Assembly (NCBI GenBank): GCA_024291935.2
Contig: CM044310.1
Coordinates: 118,864,213-118,928,212 of the forward strand
Reading direction: 5' to 3'
Source of the DNA: Okapia johnstoni
Taxonomy: Eukaryota > Chordata > Mammalia > Artiodactyla > Giraffidae
DNA length: 64,000 nt
In this document: positions 27,725 to 39,614 of the stretch, one piece after another
Numbering within the stretch: position 1 is the stretch's first letter
Layout of the letters: the number at the start of each line of letters is the position of its first letter
Made by a program: the position numbers and the translations under genes
Notes under the pieces: model-generated
Databases searched by the model: none
The model's input: only the letters and a program-made list of their open reading frames with translations
What the model was told of the DNA's origin: nothing

Positions 27725-28455
27725 ACAGAGAAACGTGGTGGGCTAGAGTCCATGGGGTCGCACCGAGTCGGACACTACCGAGCGACTAACACTTTCACTG
27801 CACACACACCCCCGCCCCCCGACCCCCCGGCTCCACTTATGTGGAAACAGCCAGCAGCTGAAGACGCTGGATCCTCTGAGCAGCGAGGATGTAGGCGCCC
27901 TGGACCTGGGGCGGGGCTTGGCGCTGTGGGCGGGGTTGGATCCCGGAACTTGAGACCTCAGGCAGTTAGACCTTTTTGAAAGTGAAAGTGAAGTTGCTCA
28001 GTCGTGTCCGACTCTTTGCCCTCCCCTGGACTGTAGCCGGCGAGGTTCCGCTGTCCATGGGATTCTCCAGGGAGGGATACTGGAGTGGGTTGTCATTTCC
28101 TTCTCCAGGGGATCTTCACGACCCAGGGATCGAACCTGGGTTCCCTGCACTGCAGGCAGACGCTTAACCCTCTGAGCCACCAGGATTATTTATTTTTTAT
28201 TAATTAATTTATTTTTGATTGTGCTTGGTCTTCCTTGCTCCTTGGGCATTTCTGTAGTTTCCTTGTGTGGGCTTCTCCTTGCAGTGGCTTCTGTTGTTGC
28301 CAAGCCTGCGATCTAGACCTTTCTGGCTTCACTAGTGGTGGTGCAGGAGCTTAGCTGCCCTGTGGCATGTGGAATCCTCCCTGATCAAGGATTGGACCCT
28401 TGTCCCCTGCATTGGAAGGCAGATTCTTAACCACTGGACCACCAAGAAAGTCCCA
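27725..28455. mobile_element. Bov-tA tail, Bov-tA and CHR SINEs upstream of ZNF-B
   Basis: A sense Bov-tA tail is at 27725-27795, an antisense Bov-tA at 27976-28185 and an antisense CHR SINE at 28190-28455. Confidence 0.85.
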
Positions 28456-28579
28456 CAGCTTTTTATTTACTTAACCAAAAGCTTGAGTTTTAGAGCGGGT
28501 GATGGAAACTGGTAGTGTGACAGGAAATGCAGAATTGTGCACGTGTGGAATGTGCAATTTTATACTCACTTCCCTCCTG

Positions 28580-28775
28580 AGCTTCCCTTGTGGCTCAGCT
28601 GGTAAAGAATCCACCTGCAATGTGGGAGACCTGGGTTCGATCCCTGGGTTGGGAAGATCCCCTGGAGAAGGGAAAGGCTACCCACTCCAATAATCTGGCC
28701 TGCAGAATTCCATGGACTGTATAGTCCATGGGGTCGCAAAGAGTCGAACATGACTGCACAACTTTCACTTCACTT
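28580..28775 (+). mobile_element. Bov-tA SINE
   Basis: Sense copy from GCTTCCCTTGTGGCTCAGC to GAACATGACTGCACAAC. Confidence 0.9.
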
Positions 28776-28779
28776 TCCC

Positions 28780-30455
28780 TCCAGAGCATAATTTAAACTT
28801 CTGTTTCCCATTCACTTGGAGGCATCAGAAACTAAGTGAGGAAAAATTTCAACCCTAAATGTGTCATTGTCCAAGGGACGCCTCTGGAGATTGTGCGCAA
28901 GGAGTAGGCTACGGTCAGGTGCTTGAGAAAGAAGCTTTAGGAAGGCATTCAACTATATATATATATGTATATATATATAGTATAAAATTTTTTTCTTTGA
29001 CCTGTATCAGGCTATTGGATTTGAAGAATAAGACCATTTTGATAGAAATTTCCACTTCCCAAATATCATCTATTAATATTGTTATTGTCACTGTAGATTT
29101 TGCTGCTTATTAACTTTTCTTATGCACTGTGGCATATTTCTGAATGATTTATCAGTTGAGAATAAACATATCTCTTTTGTCTAAGGCTTTGTGCAAAACT
29201 TCAAAAACCTTTGGAATTTCCACTAACTGAACACTGTGCTCTACACCAGAAACTGATACAACATTGTAAATCAACTCCCCTTCAATTAAAAATAAAAAAA
29301 CACTATTGGAGTTTCCTGAATGACAGACATGTTTTTGTTATTATGTTAATAAGACAACTTTGAGTGGGGGCTCCATACAAAATTTTGGAATAGGAGCTTG
29401 GACCCCAGAAAAGGCAACCAGGTTATGAGAGAATTGGAATATTACACAGTGGTGAAGCTCAATGAACTAGAGGTACATGTGTAAAAAGAAAATCTTCTCA
29501 AAAACAATTGGGAAAAAAGTCATGATACAAAATTAGATAGCGTAACGACATATATATAAACATTTTGCACTCATAGAAAATAATATTTAGTGTTAAAAGT
29601 ATGTATATATGTGTTAGAATTTCTAAAAATGCTTGGGAAAGACGAAGGTCAAATTATAGTTGTGTATCAGATACATATGTGATGAAATGAAAATGCAAAT
29701 GAAAAGTAAACAGGAAATAAATTTCTCTTCTGGTCTTTGTGGATGAGACCTGCCAGGTCAATTCCCACGGACAGCCACGATTAGATCTCATGTGATCGCA
29801 TTATATCGGATGTCAGAGGGAATGAAAAGTGCCCAATGAAACAAGAAGGCATCTTGAGACCAAAGCAGGGAGGCGAGAATCTTGATGTTATCAGTTTATT
29901 GTAGGGTGACTGACTCCAAGAGCCTAATCTAGATCAGGGTGACAATGATAAGATCCGGAAATTTGCACAGCTGCCCTCCACACTGCCCCAGAGCCATTCT
30001 GACACTCTACCGTTAACCTAGGCTATCTGGGTAAATGCTTGGAAACAGAATAAATTTTCCTAAAATTTATGAATGGATTCTGTCTCTCCTAGGATCATCA
30101 CATCAGGAGAGGGAACAGATAAAGCATCCATTTGTTCACGTGGGACTAGTTCAGTAGCATCTCCGTTCTCCTATTTTGACAGATGTTTACTGATGCAACT
30201 TTCATGAAAATTTTGGGTTTCGTGGTATATTAGTGTGCTCAAAAGTTTTGTTTTGTGAACATTCCATGGTTTGTGAAACTGTGACTTCATTTCAGATGGA
30301 GTCTAAAATTTTAATCTAAAGAATGAATGCTATAAACGGTACAGTTTGCAGAATATCTTAAATATTTACCCATGAAAATAAAGTTAAAAAATTTACCTCA
30401 CCAAAAACAGACCTGTGTGGCATGTTTATAGAATTATTATATTGTCTCCAAAACA
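28780..30455. other. Intergenic, no gene seen
   Basis: A (TA)n run lies at about 28952-28980 and an L1 3' tail at about 29220-29310 (TACAACATTGTAAATCAACT). The rest is AT-rich without coding features. Confidence 0.5.
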
Positions 30456-30459
30456 GGGG

Positions 30460-31345
30460 GCTTCCCTGGCGGCGCTAATTGTAAAGAACCTGCTTGCCAA
30501 TGCAGGAGACGCAAGAGATCCCTGGGTTTGATCCCTGGGTCAGGAAGATCCCTGGAAGAGAGCAGGGCAAACCACTCCAGTATTCTTGCCTGGAGAATAT
30601 CATGGACAGAGGAGCCTGGCAGGCTACAGACCACGGGATCACAAAGAGTCAGACACAACTGAAGCGACTTAGCGCACACGCATGCCCCAAAGCTGGAAGG
30701 AGCCCAAATGTCCAAAAAATGGTGGATAGATAAACGACCACTAGTCAATCTGTAAAACTGAATGCCAGTCAGCAGTGAAAAGTAATGAACTCCTACTCTG
30801 TGCAAAAACATGACTGAATACCAAAGGCATTATGCTGAGTGACAGAATCATACAAAGGAATAGCATTCAGCCTTAGAAAGAAAGGAAATTTTGTCACATG
30901 CTACAGCATGGATGCACCTTGAGGACATTATGCTGAGCAAAGTATGCCAGTCACAATAACACAAGTATCATATGATTTCACTTACTGAAATACCTAGAGT
31001 AGTCAAATTCATAGTAGCAGAAATAGTAGGATGGTAGTTACCAGGGACTGAGAGGAGGGAGACCCAGAGAGTAATTTAATGGGTACAGAGTTTCAAGGTG
31101 AAAAAAATTCCGGAGCTCTGTTGCCTAACAATGTGGATATATTTGAGCTCTGTGTATGTGTGTGCGTGTCTCTGTGTTATTACTGTTTCTTTTTTATTAC
31201 TGTTATAGGTAACTTCCATCACCTTGGTGGTGCTTTAGTTGCTAAGTTGTGTCTGACTCTTGCAGTCCCCAGGCTCCTCTGTCCATGGGATTTCCCGGGC
31301 AAGGATACTTCAGTAGGTTGCCATTTCCTTCCCCCAAAACATTAC
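30460..31345 (+). mobile_element. Bov-tA, L1 fragment and antisense Bov-tA
   Basis: A sense Bov-tA is at 30460-30670. A sense L1 3' fragment is at 30675-31070 (GAGGACATTATGCTGAGC). An antisense Bov-tA fragment is at 31225-31340. Confidence 0.75.
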
Positions 31346-31349
31346 TGTT

Positions 31350-32030
31350 TACTTTGTCACTAAGTGATATGGAAATAAGATGACAAAGGCTCAAATAGAT
31401 TTCTGAAACTTTAATTTCATTTTTGTTACATAAAAATTATATACATTTATATGCTGAGACTACATCATCCCAGTATAAAATGCAAATCAAAACTATATGG
31501 AATTAAATGCAACAATATATAAAGCCAACAACAATATATATATGAGATTTAATATCCTCTATGAAACCAGGGCAAATTGAAATCTATGAAGGAGGAGAAA
31601 ATCTAAAAGTAGGGACATAAGAATAAATACACAAGGTCAAGAAACCTTTTCATATATCTTGACTCGGGTTTTATCTAAATTAAACAAAAATATGTGGTGG
31701 CATCACCACCATTTCATCAAACTGAAAACTATAAACATTTCCCAAGACAGATTCTTATTAAAGCTTTGTGAATATCTGCCTCCATGGACTGGAGGTGAAT
31801 GAGGAAAGATCTAGTGCTTTTTCAGAAAAAACGGGCACGGGGAGCATATGAATATGTTTGTAGTGCTACACTTCAAAGTGTGCAAATACATATGAATTAC
31901 TTCCTGATATTTGCTCTCACTATAAAATAATGCCAGTGTGGTACATGCACCTCAGCTTTAGCCCTCCAGAGAGGCAAGGGGCCTGGGAGTGCGGGGGTAG
32001 GGGTTAGGTAGGTGGGAAGGGTAGTGGTTA
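31350..32030. other. Region 3' of the FRG2-like gene
   Basis: AT-rich; no repeat recognised. A clean AATAAA for the FRG2-like transcript is not evident just after its stop. Confidence 0.4.
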
Positions 32031-32324
32031 TTAATACACCAAATTGGTTTTCCCAAGATACTCAAAGTGCATGCATTGTCTAGCATGAATTTTAAACTTT
32101 GTAATCTGAGTCCTCAAGGAAACCCAGATTTCACCATTCTGAGTCCATTTCTCAGTTCCTTTCCTATCGCTACCCCAGGTTTGAGATGAACAGTCGGCCC
32201 TGCTGGTCATCTTGGAGAATCTAGGGGGTTTCAAGGCTTGGCTCTCACTGTTAGAGCTGCGGTCTCTGCTGAGCAGGCTTGGGTCCCCCTGGTTCAAATC
32301 AAGCTGCTTCTGATGCTCTGACAT

Positions 32325-32794
32325 CTAGGGAAGAGGTGGTCTGGCCTCGGAGCTTGGTCCTTCTCCTCCATCCTTAGTTGGCCCTCGGGTACCCTGCGCT
32401 GGGGCCGGGGAGAGCCAGCCCTCGGCGGGGAAGGCATAGGCCGCCTGGTTGGCCATGGTGTACATGGTCTGCGCCGCGGCCCACAGAGGGCCCCGGAGTT
32501 GGGCCAGCCGCTGCCAACACTGCAGGGAATAGCCCTGCTGCTTCTGCATGTGGACTATGCTCTGATAAACGGCCTCGGACATATAGCGCAGGAAGGTCAC
32601 GAGGCTTTTACGGAGTGGAGGCGGCTGGTCTTCGGGGGACCTGGATCTGGGCCTCCGGCTGCGTCCAGGGCGCCTCCGGTGGGGTCTCCTGGAGCGAGCA
32701 TCCCGGGTCTCTTCGCTGGAGCTGCTGCGGCCAGACTCAAGCACCTTCCGTTTCTTGTTCTCCGAAGTCACAGTGGGTTCATCTGGAGAGGCCC
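32325..32794 (-). CDS. FRG2-like exon 4 (conserved C-terminal domain)
   Basis: The acceptor at 32796-32795 and the junction G|GASPDEPTV are in phase. Basic RS-type repeats (RRPHRRRPGRSRRPRSRSP) precede the family's conserved C-terminal block, and the exon ends in PLP and a TAG stop. The same frame stays open for 97 more codons beyond the TAG (down to 32031), starting with ATG right after it. Confidence 0.88.
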
Positions 32795-34018
32795 CTACGG
32801 ACAAAGCATGTGGGTGAGAGACCTGCCACATCAATTCCCAAGGACCCCCCATTCCAGGGACCTCACCACGCACCTTCAGGTACACCCCACCTCTCCTGCG
32901 CCACACCCTCAGCTCTAGAACGAGGTGATGCTATGCCCATCTTGGGCGCTCAAATGCTCTCTGGATCCCAGAGTTTCTAAGCGCCCTCAGCCGTTGGACA
33001 ACCCCCTTTGTGCCCACGCCCTGGACAGGTCACCCGTTTTCTCTTCGCACACCTCGAGACCCAAAAGCAAGATCCTACCTGTTCCATCGCAGGTGTGGTC
33101 CCTGGAATCCATCTTCCGCTTTCTGGAACTCTCGGAACTGGAACCGCATTCTGAATCTGTGAATCAGGTGAGAGTTTTGAGTGACTGCTTGCAACCGGCA
33201 CCTGGCAACCTAGCTGATTGATCCCCGACACACAAGAAGCCAAGATGGCGACCAAAGTTGGTTTGCCCACTACGCATCCTAGAGTTCAGGATGGGCAAGG
33301 CCTGGGGGCCAAAACTCACCTAGTTCCCTGCCCGGGAGACTGAGGTACCCCATGTCATGTCCCTCTTCTCCAGAAAAATGAAGTCTTACCTGAAGGAGCA
33401 GTGCACCGGTTTCCGTCTTGGGTCTCGTTTTCCTTCGAATTCTCTTTCCCATCCATCTCAGGCTCTGACCCTGGAAAAAAGAAGGAATGAGATGACTGAC
33501 CTCCTTGAGGGACACTGAAGTGTTTAGTCCATCCCTCCCCTGTATGTTTGGGCAAATCTCTCAACTGAGGCCCTGCAGACCCGTCCTATGCGAACTAGAG
33601 CCATACGGTTCTGGGGGACCATCGCCACAGTACTCAGAGCCCTCATAGGACTGGAGTCCGCCTCCTATCACCAATCTCCAAATAAAATACCCACAAATTA
33701 GATGTCCCTGATTCCATTCCTCTTTTCTGCCCCAGACCAACAGCTCATGTTCCTATCTGGCCTCTGGATGTGGCTGTTTAAGTGGAAAGGGAAGGTCTTG
33801 CCTTTTTCTTCTGATCGTTTCTCCTCCGCATCTGAGCCCCTTTCTTCCATGGAGTTCTGTTGGAGTTGGGAGGAAACTATTTCACCTTTCCCTTCAGAGA
33901 GTTTCTCCTCCACATCAGAGCTCTTTTCTTCAAAGGAGTCCTGTTGAGAGAGGGTCTGGTCAGTGGGTTGTTCCATGGAAGGGCTGTTGGGGTTCAGGTC
34001 TTCTGTGCAAGATTCCAT
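32325..34018 (-). CDS. FRG2-like protein (FSHD region gene 2 family)
   Basis: Four exons read right to left: 34018-33742 (3' limit tentative), 33470-33390, 33156-33079 and 32794-32325. Exons 2 to 4 join in phase 1 with good splice sites. With a weak GTTGGT donor for exon 1 the frame is open for 301 aa, close to human FRG2. Recognisable family blocks are the STEK/E-rich start (QPTDQTLSQQDSFEEKSSD), an SEP...KENSKEN segment, a KRKM segment, an Arg/Ser-rich basic stretch, and the conserved C-terminal block LRKSLVTFLRYMSEAVYQ...LAQLRGPLWAAAQTMYTMANQAAYAFPAEGWL (quoted in parts). FRG2 is a nuclear protein of unknown biochemistry, induced by DUX4 in FSHD muscle. I recognise the family from memory; no search was run. 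Confidence 0.82.
33079..33156 (-). CDS. FRG2-like exon 3
   Basis: 78 nt between an acceptor at 33158-33157 and donor GTAGG at 33078. It reads DSECGSSSESSRKRKMDSRD and on to CDGT, matching the serine-rich/KRKM segment of human FRG2. Confidence 0.85.
33390..33470 (-). CDS. FRG2-like exon 2
   Basis: 81 nt after a TTTTTTCCAG acceptor, with donor GTAAGA at 33389. It reads SEPEMDGKENSKENETQDGN and on to RCTAPS, aligning with the SEPNPNKEN-type segment of the family. Confidence 0.86.
33742..34018 (-). CDS. FRG2-like exon 1
   Basis: The ATG at 34018 starts MESCTEDLNPNSPSMEQPTD, and a twofold internal repeat of the E/S-rich unit follows (EEKSSDVEEKLSEGKGE, then EERGSDAEEKRSEEKGK). An in-frame TTG four codons upstream is not a likely start. 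The only phase-compatible GT donor I see is a weak GTTGGT at 33741, so the 3' limit is tentative. Confidence 0.7.
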
Positions 34019-34160
34019 CTGGAGCTCCAAACGAAGAGTCTGCTCTCAGAGAAGTTCGGAGTAAGACGTGTCCACTGGCTGGATAAACCTATCCTTTATT
34101 AGAACCTCAGGGGGCGTGGCTTGTTCCTATTGGCTGATTGGATTATGCCTTCTCGTGAGA
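34019..34160 (-). promoter_or_regulatory. FRG2-like promoter with exact DUX4-type site
   Basis: Reading on the minus strand, TAATCCAATCA (complement of 34135-34145) matches the published DUX4 consensus TAAYYYAATCA with no mismatch, 117 bp upstream of the ATG. Two CCAAT boxes (CCAATCAGCCAATAG), a CCACGCCCCC GC box and an AATAAAGG TATA-like run follow towards the gene. Binding is not shown. Confidence 0.6.
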
Positions 34161-34785
34161 TTAGGAGCCTTGTTTGAGGTTGTACTGGGGAACCTGATAC
34201 AGGACAATAAGGTGAATTTTTGTTTACCGTCTAGACAATTTCAGCCTGTTCAATATTTTTCCAGTCTTGAATCATCCCTTTCAAAATTCTCCTTTGGGTG
34301 GGTGTTGGGTTGGAAATGGAGCTGATAAACTTTAATGCAAGTCGTTATAAATTTGTGTTTGTCTAGTAAATAATGCAGATGCCATAAAATCAGTTCTAAG
34401 AAGTAATTAAGGAAATAAAAGACAATAAAAGCTTCCCAGGTTTTATAACAAAAGGTTATTTACAAATTTTAAAAATATCATTTAAAACACAATTCATATT
34501 CGCATTCTCCCAATTTACTCAAACACATTTTATTGGGGTTTTGTTTGATCGGTTTTTGAGCCAGGATTTAAACAAAGTCCCTACATTAAAATTACTTCTT
34601 GTAACTTATGAAGTGGTATAGTCTGTCTGAAAATATCATTAAAACCAGTTGCAAAATGGAAGCACATTATTCAGAAAGAAATTGTAGCCACATATAAAAT
34701 TTTTTTTTCTATCAATTCCAAACAAAAGGAAAGCGATTCACAATCAATTGGAAAAAAATTGAAAAAACAATTCACAGGTTAATAA
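34160..34785. other. Intergenic between FRG2-like gene and a BovB tail
   Basis: AT-rich; no gene or repeat recognised. Confidence 0.4.
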
Positions 34786-34789
34786 ACTC

Positions 34790-35310
34790 ATATCCTAGAC
34801 AGCATATTGAGAAGCAGAGACATTACTTTGCCAACAAAGGTCCATAGAGTTAAGGCTATGTTTTCTCCAGTAGTCATGTATGGATGTGAGAGCTGGACCA
34901 TAAAAAAAGCTGAGCACCAAAGAATTGATGCTTCTGAACTGTGGTGTTGGAGAAGACTCTTGAGAATCCCTTGGACTGCAAGGAGATCCAACCAGTCCAT
35001 CGTAAAGGAGATCAGTCCTGGGTGTTCATTGGAAGGACTGATGTTGAAGTTAAAACTCCAATACTTTGGCCACCTGATGTGAAGAGCTGACTCATTTGAA
35101 AAGACCCTGATGCTGGGAAAGATTGAGGGCAGGAGGAGAAGGGGACGACAGAGGATGAGATGGTTAGATGGCATCACCGACTCGATGGACATGGGTTTGG
35201 GTGGACTCCGGGAGTTGGTGACGGACAGGGAGGCCTGGCGGGCTGCGGTTCATGGGGCCGCAAAGAGTCAGACACAACTGAGCAAATGAGCTGAACTGAA
35301 TGATGAATAT
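34790..35310 (+). mobile_element. RTE-BovB LINE 3' end
   Basis: Sense copy encoding the end of the BovB reverse transcriptase ([41 protein letters not shown]) with a frame break, then the tail ending near ACACAACTGAGC. Confidence 0.92.
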
Positions 35311-35679
35311 TATGTTACATTGTATACAGCATTGCTAATAACAAAGTAATTGTGAATAAAGACACCACCATGATTTCATGTGCAAGCAAAAATTCAAGTT
35401 AACCAGTATGACAATGAAGTGGGAACTGGAGATTCTCCTCTAAAGTTAGAGTGTTTTAACCAGTTCACAGGAACTAAAACTGAAGATTCATGAAAAAGAT
35501 GTTTTAGCAATTCAGCTCCTCATTTTCTGTTTATAATAGCAAGGAGATTGCCCAAGTGTGTTCACGGGAGCATTGATAATGGAAAGAAAAACATAGGCTC
35601 AGGAATTAAAACCAAACAGTCCAGCGCATTGACACAAATGAATCACAAACATTGGTTTGAATTCTGCTGTCTGAAACCC

Positions 35680-36440
35680 ACTGCTATGCTTTGGAACCAA
35701 CAGCATCTAGGACCTAATGGGGAGTATAGACTGTAAGAGATTGTCCCATAGTGAGCTTGGAAGCCTCCTTTGGTGATAACGCTGCTGAGGCACAAACTGT
35801 GTGACAAGGAACCAGGGGACTTGGCCATGAAAAGATAGGAAAGAAAGAAATTCCTGAAATCAGCTGGGTGACTCACTGTTTGACTATTTCCTGAAATAGG
35901 TGAGGACTCTTTGGGATGACTCTGAGGCAACTCCTAGGCCACTGGAAGTCAATTCAGATTGAGGGAGTACAAATGCCCAGTCATGTTCTGCTTGGGGAGT
36001 GCCTTTGAAGAGAGAGAAAGTGTAAGCTACAAAATAAATAGAATCTAATGGAAATACAATACAAACACACTCAACAGAAAAATATCTTATTGCACAGATG
36101 GCAAAAAATATGATCATAATGGATATTAAGAAAAAGAAAAGAGAATTCTGCCATAAACAGGAAATACACCGCCGAGATAGCCTGTGTCTATATCTGCTGT
36201 TGTTATGTTTAGTCCCAACACCCCATCAGATCTAGAATCTGGGGAGTTGTCCCATGGTTTGGAAGTCTCCTCTGTTAATAGCATTGCTAAGGAAAAACCC
36301 TGGGACAAGGCACAATTCCACTTGAGCAGGAAAAGACAGGAAAGAAATTCCCAGAAGCAACCCAGTGACTCACCGTTTGGTGATTCCCTGAAACTGGGAA
36401 GGACTTCTTTGGGATGACTCAAAGGTCACTAGCAGGCCAC
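35680..36440. repeat. Diverged tandem duplication, about 240 bp
   Basis: 35690-35940 and 36184-36440 share ordered words: GTTGTCCCAT or ATTGTCCCATAG, TGGAAG then CTCC, TGACAAGG or GGGACAAGG, GACAGGAAAGAAATTCC or GATAGGAAAGAAAG, GTGACTCAC, and CTTTGGGATGACTC. Identity is perhaps two thirds. The source family is unknown; it could be an old retroelement. Confidence 0.6.
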
Positions 36441-36897
36441 CACAAAAAAAAAATACACCAGAAATAAAAAATACAGTTTTGTTTCTGGAAACTTCTGACA
36501 ACATTTCACACTCAGTCTATGCCTTCCATGTAGTTGCCCAGTTAAACACGAGCCAGACAAAAATAAATAAAATTATATAAGAAGAAAAGCTCATGGAGAC
36601 TCACTGAACATGAGTTGATTTCTTCCCATTGCCCTCTTGAGAACCCAAACAACCCCAAGATCTAGGACCACCTGAACCCCTATGGAACCCCTCTATGGAA
36701 AACTCATTCTGAGGACAGCTCTCCAGGTCAATCCAGAAACTCTCTATTGGGCTCAATATCTCCCAGTGTTAAGATGAACCCTAAAAAATATATGGAAATA
36801 TCAAGAGCAGAACAGTCCCAAACCTGATTCGGTTTCTCAGAGACATCTGAAAGTTTACTAGGTAGTGATTGGGTATATGTTACACCTCTTCCACAGG

Positions 36898-37155
36898 ACC
36901 GGAAGCTGTTAAGCTCGACCTGGAAGGGGCCACACCAAGTCCTAATGACCTCCCCCACGGCGGCAAAGGCCCAAGGTTTCAGCCCCCGGATTCACACAAC
37001 CAGACTGAAAAGAGCTCCTCCCCCTGAGGAACAAAACCCAATCAAACAGAACGATCACGGGCCCCTGCATACAGCTGTGAACCTCTGGAAGGCCTCTGTT
37101 TCCTTTTCAGAAAACAATCTGGTGATATCCCCTCCTTATGTTTGTAGATATTGAA
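36898..37155 (+). pseudogene. ERV integrase C-terminal remnant
   Basis: An open frame whose composition and order resemble the last part of gammaretroviral integrase. It is cut off upstream and ends at a stop near 37155. Confidence 0.6.
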
Positions 37156-37649
37156 AAACTGATTTTAAGCTTTGCCATTTTCCTTGTATTTGGCTGAGTG
37201 ACGTCTTTTCTGTTGGCACTTATCACCCTTTCTGGTATTGACTCAGTCCCCTGGTATTCCAGAGATCACCTTGCTAGGGCATTTTGGGCATTTCAGAAGG
37301 GGCCCGGATCTGACTCCAGTAAGCTCACTTCCTACTAATAATCGTGTACACCTTAAGACTACTCCTAAAGCTGCTCTTCCTGGGCACCCCTATTCATCAG
37401 CTTTTCATTTCCCCTTCTGGGTTTGACTTCTATTGGGCACTCCTGTAAGACATAAATTACCTGGAACCTCAGTTACCCCTGAGGCCCCTACACTACCAGA
37501 GAAAATACACATTAGAACTAACCTGGGACAAAGTCCTCCTAGGGGACTCTCAAGACTATTCACCACAAGAAATCCGTCAGCTGTTAAACTTAGACCCTAT
37601 AGAGTCTTAGTTCAATATGCCTGCTGTATCTCCTAATCTTTCTCACTGT

Positions 37650-39480
37650 GCTTGCCCACCTTCCGTTCTGCATATTGTCACAAAATGAATTCACACCCTG
37701 CCTCTCCTTCCCCGAATATGACATTCTTCCTTATAGTTACCGGACTCTGCTTTTTTCCTTTCATTTCTCCATACCCCCACCACCCACTGACACTCACTAT
37801 AAATCAGGTTGCAGAACTAACTGGTACAACTGATGATTCGATATCCACCAAGGGAACTCCAGAGCTGGAGGAACTCTACCTCTTGGCTGTCCCCTTCTCT
37901 GTCAAACAATTATACAGTCTATCAGGCCAGTATTATGGGAAGGGTTATCTTTTCCCCAGAAGTCAAAAGCAGGTGGACCCTTACTCATTTGCCTCAGGTC
38001 TAGCTGGCCGTGTAGCCACCACCTCCAAACTCTTGGGAAAGGCACAACTTTGTTTTATAAACCTGTATGGATGGGGACATATCTTGGGCTGGTTAAATGA
38101 CTCTCTTGGTAACTATACTCTCAATTTCAATCAGATTTGGCTGGAATGGGGTCCCTGGTCAGAAGGAAAGGAACCTTATATACATAAAGGTAACTTTACT
38201 TTGTGTTAGGAAAGTTGGGGAAAATGCAACAAAGGATTGTGTTTACGAGGACCACCTCCCGATAAACAGCTCCACCCTGGGAACTAAGTATGAAGACATC
38301 GGTGTGACTGCTGAACTCCTACACAGCTTATCCTCCCAACGAGTTTCTCCCCCAAAACATCATATAGTCCAATTAATATTCAGAAATCTGTCATGCCAAT
38401 CCCCCATTACCCTCATAATGAGTCAGAACCCAGATTCTCCCCTTTGTGTATAGATGATTACTTCTTTGGAGTTCAGCCTTCACAATGTAATCCTAGACCC
38501 TGGGATCCCAGCCTATTTCCAGAGGAAAGCCCCCAACAAGTCAAGATCTGGCTCTGGGGACACACAAAGGGGGTATCCTTAAGGGGCATGGGATTTTCAT
38601 TTCTATGTGATAATGAGGTATATATAGATCTTCCCATGTACTGGAGGGGCACCTACAAAGATTATTCCTGGGTTCCCAGAGGCATCCATTTATGACTCCA
38701 AAGGACTTGCCTCCTCAGGGAACATTTCCAATCCTGGATCATTCCTCGAGGAAGCCTTCAGACCTGTCCAGGAGAGACAGAGAGGAGCCACTGATTGTTA
38801 GAGGCATGGTGGTGGTACATGCTCATGATAACCCTGTTCTTGAAAGGCCTGAAATAATCCATAGTTTTTCTGGTTTGCAGGCATATCCCCCTTGGAGAGG
38901 AGCATTCTCAATATGACCGTCTTGGTCCAGGAAACTTGGAAGGTCATGGAGGCAAAACAGTGGTCCTGGGCTCCCTAGTGAAGGTACAAAATAGAAGGGT
39001 CCTTGATGTTATGACCCCAGCTGAGGCCAGCTGTGTCTGTGTGCTAGTAACTGAGACTTGGTGCTTTTGTTTTAGTACCTCCAACTCAGTTGAAGAAGAT
39101 CTTCAAATTCTAAAGAAAAGCATCAGATTGAAAGAGGATTTAAACGGAGAGCAGTCAGAGCCCTAGCTGGCTTTTGAGCCTCATCTTGTCTATAAGCGTA
39201 CATGGCAGTTGCCCTTTTTGTGACCATTAGTTCTGATAGCCTTTGTTCATTATTTGGCTCCTGCAGCACTAACACATTATCTAACTCCATCTCCCAAGAG
39301 ATTCAAAGGATTCAATTCCATGTGATGCTACAACAAGGATACCAGCTGGTTTGCACACGGAAGATGCTGGAACAAGCCATCCTATCATTCCGTGGACGCT
39401 GTCTACCTCCACAAACGCACCCTGACAGAGAATGGGCATTGGGACCCAGGCTCCCATGTTGCCCCTGCCCAGCCTGAAGA
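37650..39480 (+). pseudogene. ERV env-like remnant
   Basis: A hydrophobic leader-like segment at about 37705-37780 is followed by surface-protein-like sequence with N-glycosylation sites. The frame changes at about 38210, 38450 and 38690, and stops occur further on. The transmembrane subunit is barely recognisable. It is non-functional as it stands. Confidence 0.6.
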
Positions 39481-39600
39481 AGCCAGAGTGGTCACTGCCT
39501 CTTTCCCCAATGACCTGGGTCCCCATGACCCAATATGGGGATAGTCAGTCAGTTAGATATGAGCAGGATGTTAAGGAGCCAAAGATTTGGCTCATTGTTA

Positions 39601-39614
39601 AGAAGAGGGGGGAA
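39601..39614 (+). other. ERV polypurine tract
   Basis: AGAAGAGGGGGGAA lies directly before the TG that opens the LTR, as expected for a plus-strand primer site. Confidence 0.75.

Noticed and set aside
34807..35082. Reverse transcriptase-like coding region
   Set aside because: A dead 5'-truncated BovB tail with a frame break, not a host gene or active element.
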